Shown here one piece after another: positions 16,307 through 20,835 of a stretch of 20,835 bases of DNA. The number at the start of each line of letters is the position of its first letter. Position 1 is the first letter of the stretch. This DNA comes from Verrucomicrobia bacterium UBA1200. GTDB taxonomy: Bacteria > Verrucomicrobiota > Kiritimatiellia > RFP12 > UBA1067. The stretch lies in the NCBI GenBank assembly GCA_002309765.1, contig DBXY01000021.1, positions 1 to 20,835 of the forward strand, written 5' to 3'. The position numbers were made by a program, and so were the translations under genes. The notes beneath the pieces were generated by a model. The model was not told the DNA's origin. It did not search any database and worked only from the letters and a program-made list of their open reading frames with translations.

Positions 16307-17680
16307 CTAGATGGAAGGAATGGACGCGGCGGCTACCGACTGTCCGAGCCGACGGAATTTCTCGTCGGGCATGAAGACGTCAACCTCGTCCGCGATGTCC
16401 GGGAAGTTCTTTTTCAAGACCATCTTGGCGTTTTCGGTGATGATCGAACCGCCGAACCCGGAGGTCACGCGGCCCAGAATCATCAGGTTGTCGAACCCGT
16501 AAAACTCGCGGTACCACGGGATGCTGTATGCCAGATACTCGCCGATCTTAAGATAAATGCGAAGCGCGGTTTCGTCATTTTCCGCCATCTTCGCCTGTAC
16601 CGTCTTGAGCCGTTCGGGAAGCGGCATCTTGGCGGGGAATTTCATGCCGAAGGAGGTGGCCAGATGGTTCACCGCCTGCTGCGAGAAGTACATCGCCCCC
16701 ACGCCTTGGTCGCCGGACCACTCGTCCGTCGGGGCGCAGCAATTCAGATCGACCGGCGCGAACGCCAGCTCGGTGAGGCGTCCGGTCAGGCACCCTTCGC
16801 GGTCGATGAACCCGGCGGCCTCGCTGGAACCCATCGCCACGCCCAGAATGCCCTTTTTGCCCAGCGCCATCAGCCCGGCCAGCGCGGTGACATCGCCGTC
16901 ATTGGCCACTTCCACCGTCACCTGCCATTCTTGCTGGATGCGCTGGAACAGGTTTTGCGCCTCAGGATAACGCTCTTTCGGGATCGCGCGGAAAAGCGAA
17001 GCCACGCGGATACGGTTGGAAACCACCACGCCGGCGGTGCTGCCGCCGATGGCGTCAACGCGGGGCAGGGTGGCTGCCGCCTGTTTCAGTCCCTCGTTCA
17101 GCTTGTTGAAGTGGTATTCGGGGTCGGCCTGGTTGCGCGGGTCCCAAGGGAACTCCTCGCTGAACACCACCTTGCCCTTTTTGACCGCGCTGATTTTGAA
17201 ATCGCTTGCGCCGAGGTCGAACCCGATCCGGCAGCCGTTGGTGCGCTGGTCTATCTTTAGGTCGCGCTCGTGCGCTTCCGGAAGCGCCTTGCGGTCCACA
17301 ATGTCAACCTTGAACTTTTTCCCGTAAACGGTCTGCATGAAATCAACGTCGAACTTGCGCGCCCCTTTGAGGGTGTAGTTCCGTTTGATGCTGCGGCAAA
17401 GTTTTTCCGGGCCGGAGAGCATGATGTGCCAGCCGCCGGACGACCACAACAGGAATTTCACGATCCGTTCCGCCAGCAACGCGACTTCGGGGTCGGACTC
17501 GGCTTTCGCCGGCAGCGGCAGATCGTAACGGGAAACCAGACCTTCCTCGCGCTCCAGCGCTACGGAAAAGGTCGGGTCTTTTTTCCCGGCCGAATACTTC
17601 AGCATGTCAACCAAATCGATCGGAGGAACAAAAGTGCCTAAACAGGCGTTTGCTTTTCCGGTGCAATTGCATTTCGCCAT
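16307..17680 (-). CDS. ROK-like (ASKHA) sugar kinase with N-terminal extension
   Basis: A 457-residue protein. ATG at 17680 is chosen over an in-frame start at 17761 because AGGAGA lies 8 nt upstream. The C-terminal 300 residues look like a ROK/glucokinase ATPase: phosphate-1 loop GFDLGASDFK (153-162), the NDGD motif with likely catalytic Asp261, and the G-rich VAMGSSEAAGFID (281-293) followed by TEL (303-305). Two odd features stand out. The usual ROK zinc motif (CxCGxxGCxE) is absent; only LNCCAP (312-317) is in that area. And 145 extra residues precede the kinase, starting with a Cys trio (4, 6, 13). It probably phosphorylates a hexose in the cytosol and heads the gene string ending at 8900. 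A regulatory ROK role is less likely, as no helix-turn-helix is seen. Confidence 0.72.
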   Translation of the reverse strand: MAKCNCTGKANACLGTFVPPIDLVDMLKYSAGKKDPTFSVALEREEGLVSRYDLPLPAKAESDPEVALLAERIVKFLLWSSGGWHIMLSGPEKLCRSIKRNYTLKGARKFDVDFMQTVYGKKFKVDIVDRKALPEAHERDLKIDQRTNGCRIGFDLGASDFKISAVKKGKVVFSEEFPWDPRNQADPEYHFNKLNEGLKQAAATLPRVDAIGGSTAGVVVSNRIRVASLFRAIPKERYPEAQNLFQRIQQEWQVTVEVANDGDVTALAGLMALGKKGILGVAMGSSEAAGFIDREGCLTGRLTELAFAPVDLNCCAPTDEWSGDQGVGAMYFSQQAVNHLATSFGMKFPAKMPLPERLKTVQAKMAENDETALRIYLKIGEYLAYSIPWYREFYGFDNLMILGRVTSGFGGSIITENAKMVLKKNFPDIADEVDVFMPDEKFRRLGQSVAAASIPSI

Positions 17681-17714
17681 GACAGATTCTCCTAAATGAG
17701 GGTTAAAATTCATC

Positions 17715-17730
17715 TTTATGCTATCATAAA
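17715..17730. promoter_or_regulatory. Palindrome over the ROK-gene -10 box (candidate operator)
   Basis: TTTATG and CATAAA are perfect 6-bp arms around a 4-nt centre. The element covers the proposed -10 box of the minus-strand promoter, the usual place for a repressor site. No regulator gene is evident in the window. Confidence 0.5.
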
Positions 17731-17746
17731 CCATTGGCGAATGCAA
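17718..17746 (-). promoter_or_regulatory. Candidate promoter for the ROK-kinase/glycosidase gene string
   Basis: On the minus strand TTGCAT (17741-17746) and TAGCAT (17718-17723) are 17 nt apart, each with four matches to consensus. The start point would lie near 17711, leaving a leader of about 30 nt with an AGGAGA binding site. Confidence 0.55.
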
Positions 17747-17791
17747 CCATGGAGTGTTCACACCGCAAATTTTGCAAAACAGATCATATCG

Positions 17792-18094
17792 TCATTTTGC
17801 CACGTCGTCCGAAATGTTTAAAACCAGGTCGTTTAGTTGGTTGATGGTTTTTTGTCTCATATCCGAAGTATTTGTATCGTTAATCTTATCCGCGATGAAC
17901 TTTCCCAGTTCGGCGAGGGTTCCGTTTTTACGGTTCCTGATACGTCTCAGTTGACATCCATCAGTGTCAGATGGGATTTTTGATTCTGCTGTGTCCCCCA
18001 TTAAGCCTTCGATTATGAAAAAATCCTCTGAATCGGTGACCACAGATTCTTTGACAGAAAAAGTTTTACTCTTGGTTTTTCCGGTCTTTTTCAT
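17792..18094 (-). CDS. Small charged protein, function unknown
   Basis: A 100-residue protein I do not recognise. ATG at 18094 is set by a strong GGAGGAG 5 nt upstream; an upstream in-frame start at 18115 would overlap that site. The first 12 residues are Lys-rich (MKKTGKTKSKTF). The middle is acidic (VVTDSEDFF), followed by a basic LRRIRNRKNG patch (about 49-58) and a C-terminal part likely helical (LAELGKFIADKI, QLNDLVLNI). There is no signal peptide, membrane segment or metal motif; one Cys near residue 47. Composition is more AT-rich than the flanking genes. It has its own promoter and lies 111 nt upstream of the ROK-like gene on the same strand. It could be a small regulator or adaptor, but nothing proves this. 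Confidence 0.65.
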   Translation of the reverse strand: MKKTGKTKSKTFSVKESVVTDSEDFFIIEGLMGDTAESKIPSDTDGCQLRRIRNRKNGTLAELGKFIADKINDTNTSDMRQKTINQLNDLVLNISDDVAK

Positions 18095-18106
18095 CTTAAC
18101 TCCTCC

Positions 18107-18116
18107 ATTGTACAAT
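18107..18116. promoter_or_regulatory. ATTGTACAAT palindrome next to ribosome binding site
   Basis: A perfect 10-bp palindrome directly abuts the GGAGGAG site of the 100-residue protein gene, within its predicted leader. It could be a protein-binding site or chance. Confidence 0.3.
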
Positions 18117-18140
18117 ACCTACAGTGTTAAAACGGGACGA

Positions 18141-18169
18141 ATTGTATCATCCGGCGGTTCCGATTTCAA
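18141..18169 (-). promoter_or_regulatory. Strong sigma70 promoter for the 100-residue protein
   Basis: On the minus strand TTGAAA (18164-18169) and TACAAT (18141-18146) are exactly 17 nt apart, with five matches to consensus in the -10 and four to five in the -35. The start point would be near 18134, giving a leader of about 40 nt. Confidence 0.7.
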
Positions 18170-18212
18170 GCGCGATTCGAAATTAGCGCACCGAAGGTCG
18201 CTTTTTTGCTTG

Positions 18213-18241
18213 TTGACGCCCATCCAAAACAAACATATCGA
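18213..18241 (+). promoter_or_regulatory. Weak candidate promoter for the LRR lipoprotein/pgsA genes
   Basis: TTGACG (18213-18218) and TATCGA (18236-18241) are 17 nt apart. The -35 is good, the -10 poor. If used, it gives a leader of about 150 nt containing the hairpin at 18358. Confidence 0.3.
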
Positions 18242-18357
18242 AGGTGTAATTTACCGCAAATAGCTGACATCCCTTTTGGGCTTGCCTTTATTCCGATTTT
18301 TTGATAAAGTTCACTGTGTTTTCAATCCATGCCGGGTGCGTTGCTCGGCCGGGTTTG

Positions 18358-18384
18358 CGCCGGAAGTCGGCGGAAGTTTTTTTT
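18358..18384 (+). terminator. Small hairpin and T8 run in the LRR-gene leader (possible attenuator)
   Basis: CGCCG (18358-18362) pairs with CGGCG (18368-18372) around a 5-nt loop; GAAG and eight T follow. The run ends 12 nt before the ATG at 18397, just ahead of the AGGGG binding site. The stem is short and the T-run is 4 nt away, so termination would be inefficient. Upstream CGGCCGGG could form competing pairings. Confidence 0.3.
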
Positions 18385-18396
18385 GCAGGGGCTGAA

Positions 18397-19254
18397 ATGA
18401 AGATTCGGAGTTGTTGCGGCGCGGTGTTCGCGGTGTTGTTGGCTTTGGCGGGGTCGGGGTGTTTCAAACATCGCGAGGCACCGGTGCGTCCCGTCACCGC
18501 CAAAGGCTTGGCGGAGGCGGTGTCGCTAAAAGAGACGGTGCAGGAGATCGACCTCACCGGGCCGTCCTCTTTGGTGGAGGTGCCGGACGTGTTGGTTGGA
18601 ATGCCGAAACTGGAGACGCTACACCTGCGCGGGGCGCGCGGGATTAAGAATTTCAGCGCGTTATCCAGAATGTCAGGCTTGAAGCGTCTCGACCTTTCCG
18701 AGATGGGACTGGCTGCGGTACCGGCGGATTTGTTCAAGCTCGCTTCGCTAGAACACCTTTATTTGGAAGGGAATAGTCTAAAGGGCCTTCCGGGCGGTAT
18801 TGGCGGGTTGCGTGCGTTGACCTACCTCAATTTGGACCGCAACTCCATTGCGGAGTTGCCCCCCGAATTGGCTCAGCTTGAAAATCTGCGTTGGCTCAGA
18901 CTCAACGAGAACCAACTAACCGCGTTGCCGTCCGGGATGAAAGGATTGGCGAAACTCCAGCGCATTTATCTGCGTTCCAACAAGCTGGAGCGGGTCCCAG
19001 ATTGCTTGAACGGATTGCAGTTGCTGGAGGATTTGTCGTTAAGCGACAATCCGATCGTCGAGATTCCGCAGTGGCTGACCGGGTTGCCCAAGTTGCGGCG
19101 GTTGGATCTGGACCGCAGCAAGGTGTCCAAGCTCCCGGACGACCTCTCCGGCTGGGCTGGCCTGCAGGAGTTGTCGATGGCCCGGTGCCAGGTTTCGAAC
19201 GATGAAAAAATCCGCATTCGCAAGGCTTTGCCGAAGACGCACGTGATGTTCTAA
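18397..19254 (+). CDS. Leucine-rich-repeat lipoprotein
   Basis: A 285-residue protein. ATG at 18397 is chosen (AGGGG 7 nt upstream), which gives a clean lipoprotein signal: MKIRS, a hydrophobic stretch, then LAGSGC with Cys22 as the lipid-bearing residue; Gly at -3 is atypical for a lipobox. Residues about 47-268 form some nine to ten leucine-rich repeats of about 23 residues, each of the form LxxLxLxxNxLxxLPxxLxxL (for instance LEHLYLEGNSLKGLP and LRWLRLNENQLTALP). This is a curved protein-binding surface, probably exposed at the outer membrane or in the periplasm. Bacterial LRR lipoproteins often mediate adhesion or protein-protein contacts; no partner can be named. Lnt at 10631-12349 would complete its lipid modification. 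pgsA follows after 26 nt. Confidence 0.88.
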   Translation: MKIRSCCGAVFAVLLALAGSGCFKHREAPVRPVTAKGLAEAVSLKETVQEIDLTGPSSLVEVPDVLVGMPKLETLHLRGARGIKNFSALSRMSGLKRLDLSEMGLAAVPADLFKLASLEHLYLEGNSLKGLPGGIGGLRALTYLNLDRNSIAELPPELAQLENLRWLRLNENQLTALPSGMKGLAKLQRIYLRSNKLERVPDCLNGLQLLEDLSLSDNPIVEIPQWLTGLPKLRRLDLDRSKVSKLPDDLSGWAGLQELSMARCQVSNDEKIRIRKALPKTHVMF

Positions 19255-19280
19255 CCAACGATCCCAGCGGAGGAAAATCG

Positions 19281-19913
19281 ATGGATAACTCTAAAAAAAG
19301 GCTTTTGGTAAACGCCATTACATTCGGGCGGGTGCCGTTTGTGGTGCTTTTCATGGTGCTGGCCGTATGGCATTCCTATTGCGACAAGGGTCGCGAATTC
19401 CAATGGTGTCCGGACTGGATTGCATTGGCTGCCACCGTTGCCCTGATTGTGGCATCGCTCACCGACCTTTACGACGGCAAACTCGCCCGCAAGTGGCAGG
19501 TGGTAAGCAAATTCGGCGCGATGGCCGACCCGCTGATGGACAAGGTGTTCTATCTGGTGGTTTTCCCCACCCTGCTTTGGCTGTTGGGGCGCCAGCCCGA
19601 TGAGGGCCCGCATGCCCTAGTCATGCTGATTTTCACCGTGCTGTACATCTTGCGTGACCAGTGGGTTACTTTTCTGCGTTCCGTTGGGTCGCTCTACAAT
19701 GCCGACTGTTCCGCCATGTGGCTGGGCAAGTTCCGCACCGCCGCCACCTTCCCGTGCGCCTGCCTGATTTATCTATACACCTCGTTGCATCCGTTCTTGG
19801 TCCCTCAGCCGCTGGTGTATGCCATTGAGGCGTTTCTGATTCTGCTTAATTTCTGGTCGATCGTCACCTACACCCGCGCTTACATGCCTTACTTGAAGCG
19901 TTCGCTGGAATAG
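19281..19913 (+). CDS. pgsA: CDP-alcohol phosphatidyltransferase (probable PgsA)
   Basis: A 210-residue inner-membrane enzyme. GGAGG lies about 8 nt before the ATG. The complete family signature D-x2-DG-x2-AR-x8-G-x3-D-x3-D is present: Asp62, Asp65-Gly66, Ala69-Arg70, Gly79, Asp83, Asp87. These aspartates bind the metal and CDP-diacylglycerol. About six hydrophobic segments span the membrane. The length suits phosphatidylglycerophosphate synthase, which makes the precursor of phosphatidylglycerol, the diacylglyceryl donor for lipoproteins. Phosphatidylserine or other head-group transfer cannot be excluded from sequence alone. The stop TAG touches the next possible GTG start. Confidence 0.85.
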   Translation: MDNSKKRLLVNAITFGRVPFVVLFMVLAVWHSYCDKGREFQWCPDWIALAATVALIVASLTDLYDGKLARKWQVVSKFGAMADPLMDKVFYLVVFPTLLWLLGRQPDEGPHALVMLIFTVLYILRDQWVTFLRSVGSLYNADCSAMWLGKFRTAATFPCACLIYLYTSLHPFLVPQPLVYAIEAFLILLNFWSIVTYTRAYMPYLKRSLE

Positions 19914-19927
19914 TGGAGCAAGGCGCC

Positions 19928-20299
19928 GTGCTCATAAAAAAGATTTTCTTTAAAACCATTTTCTGGTGTGGGGTAATTTGGATTTGGTATTGGGCTACAG
20001 TGGCCGGAGCGTTTACCGGCGGGCATCGTTTTTTCGGGCCAGACATGCGGTACTTAGTTTCCGAAAACGCGTTAATAAAGTTGTCGGAAAAGATGTTAAT
20101 CTTAATGGCAAACGGTCATACTGATCAGGTTGTAGCCATTTTTATAGGAAGAAACGGGAATTATGACAATGACGGCCTTTGCGACGATTTAAAAAATGTA
20201 TGCGAAGGTTGCGGTCTTGGCGATTGCCGGTTTAAATACAATACGCCGATGGAACAGCCGAAGAGCCTTCCTACCGGAGAGGAGATCGACGGTAAATGA
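19928..20299 (+). CDS. Small membrane-anchored protein with NGHT motif, unknown
   Basis: A 123-residue protein. GTG at 19928 is preferred, with GGAGCAAGG upstream; a GTG at 19913 overlapping the pgsA stop is an alternative adding five residues. A single hydrophobic anchor with many Trp/Phe covers about residues 5-30 after a Lys pair, so the rest is probably periplasmic. Residues around 60-70 read LMANGHTDQVV. The C-terminal half holds a Cys cluster (four Cys, in LCDDLKNVCEGCGLGDC) that may form disulfides or bind metal. I recognise no family. The next gene encodes a similar-looking protein and overlaps by 4 nt (ATGA). Base composition is more AT-rich than in pgsA. Confidence 0.6.
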   Translation: MLIKKIFFKTIFWCGVIWIWYWATVAGAFTGGHRFFGPDMRYLVSENALIKLSEKMLILMANGHTDQVVAIFIGRNGNYDNDGLCDDLKNVCEGCGLGDCRFKYNTPMEQPKSLPTGEEIDGK

Positions 20300-20595
20300 G
20301 TGCCAAGAAATTACTTTTCCTTATTTTTGTGGTGCCGGTTGTCATTTTTGCGATTACAAGCATTGTGGTAATGTGCACAATGAAATCTGACATTGATCAT
20401 GCTGACGCTTTCGGAAATGATTTGGGTTATTTGCTTTGCAACGGACACACCAATGAGTTAACCCGCTTGATGGAAAATTACTATTATCTAACAACCGAAA
20501 CAAACACGGTTCGTTCCGTTCGAAAACAGGTTCGGAAATTATGTTATGATGTGCATAATCTTCGAAGCGAGCAGGAAAATAAAAATGGCAAATGA
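20296..20595 (+). CDS. Small membrane-anchored protein, apparent paralogue of upstream gene
   Basis: A 99-residue protein starting at an ATGA overlap with the preceding gene; GGAGAGGAG lies about 11 nt upstream, so coupled translation is likely. Residues 4-28 form one membrane anchor after Lys-Lys. Residues about 45-56 (LLCNGHTNELTR) match the LMANGHTDQVVA region of the previous protein, at a similar distance after the anchor and about 30 residues before a V/L-C pair in both. Both end in NGK or DGK. The Cys cluster of the first copy is mostly missing. Family unknown; duplication and divergence is the simplest reading. Confidence 0.6.
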   Translation: MSAKKLLFLIFVVPVVIFAITSIVVMCTMKSDIDHADAFGNDLGYLLCNGHTNELTRLMENYYYLTTETNTVRSVRKQVRKLCYDVHNLRSEQENKNGK

Positions 20596-20835
20596 GCCTT
20601 ATAATAAAGATACTGGAGGGCATAGCGGCCGCTCCTGCCGGATGTTGATTCTGCTTCCGGATGGGAAGATCCACAAATTGAGTCTTCCGTTTCTCTCGAT
20701 TTCGTTCCGTGAGGCACCGTTAACCGCCACCCTGCTCGCCGCGTTGACACCCCCGGAATTGCAGTTCGACATCACAATCTGCGACGCAAGCGTCTCCCGT
20801 GTCCCGCTGGATCACCCTTTCGATCTCGTCGCCAT
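20585..20835 (+). CDS. B12-binding radical SAM protein, N-terminal part (partial)
   Basis: The frame is open from ATG 20585 to the window end (83 codons). AGGA lies about 8 nt upstream; the start overlaps the previous gene by 11 nt. A later ATG at 20642 is nearer to the conserved region but has no clear binding site. From residue 20 the text reads MLILLPDGKIHKL, then SFREAPLTATLLAALTPPEL and later VPLDHPFDLVAI. This is the usual beginning of a cobalamin-binding Rossmann-like domain in B12-dependent radical SAM enzymes. The CxxxCxxC cluster motif would lie further downstream and cannot be checked here. Such enzymes carry out methylations or rearrangements; the substrate is unknown. Confidence 0.72.
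   Translation, partial: MANEPYNKDTGGHSGRSCRMLILLPDGKIHKLSLPFLSISFREAPLTATLLAALTPPELQFDITICDASVSRVPLDHPFDLVA

Larger units (their letters stand above)
18095..18396. other. Divergent intergenic region (about 300 nt) with regulatory signals
   Basis: No convincing gene lies here. It holds the minus-strand promoter at 18141-18169, a palindrome at 18107-18116, a weak plus-strand promoter candidate at 18213-18241 and a small hairpin plus T-run at 18358-18384. An in-frame ATG at 18301 upstream of the leucine-rich-repeat gene has no binding site and would destroy its signal peptide. Confidence 0.6.

Noticed and set aside
15770..17260. Plus-strand open frame of 496 codons across the two kinase genes
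   Set aside because: It spans two clear minus-strand genes and the hairpin between them, and is rich in Gly/Arg/Val without domain motifs.

Overview
The window reads as a piece of a Gram-negative chromosome from the PVC group (Planctomycetes-Verrucomicrobia-Chlamydiae), most likely a Kiritimatiellota or Lentisphaerota type glycan degrader. This is inferred from the gene families: a Tat-exported Gfo/Idh/MocA oxidoreductase, a DUF1080 protein fused to HEAT repeats, DUF4159, a DUF3863-like protein, a large exported clan GH-A glycosidase, a NahK-type sugar kinase, and lipoprotein maturation by Lnt. Most genes are GC-rich; two short stretches of unrecognised small genes (17792-18094 and 19928-20595) look more AT-rich.

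Layout. (1) 1-512, minus: 5' part of a lipoprotein with a faint secretin-like segment, divergent from (2) 691-6132, plus: exported sugar oxidoreductase, HEAT/DUF1080 protein and DUF3863-like protein. This looks like an envelope operon for oxidising a sugar and then cleaving a glycosidic bond. (3) 6293-8913, plus: behind a near-consensus promoter, a tandem DUF4159 protein, a TSCPD-domain protein and an exported GspG-like protein lacking a pilin helix. (4) 17680-8900, minus: a long, mostly overlapping gene string read right to left: ROK-like kinase, GC-rich hairpin, NahK-like kinase, exported GH-A glycosidase, lnt, and two dipeptide/oligopeptide-type ABC ATPases. Its promoter carries a palindrome over the -10. 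(5) 18094-17792, minus: a 100-residue protein of unknown function with its own good promoter. (6) 18397 to the end, plus: leucine-rich-repeat lipoprotein, CDP-alcohol phosphatidyltransferase, two small membrane proteins sharing an NGHT motif, and the start of a B12-binding radical SAM enzyme running off the window.

How it fits together. Region 2 and the glycosidase/kinase part of region 4 are both consistent with growth on host or plant glycans: outer or periplasmic cleavage, then phosphorylation of the released (amino) sugar inside the cell. Lnt and PgsA are housekeeping envelope-lipid enzymes. I found no tRNA, rRNA, CRISPR array, transposase, integrase or phage gene. Starts were re-chosen for many genes from ribosome binding sites; several genes begin at TTG or GTG.
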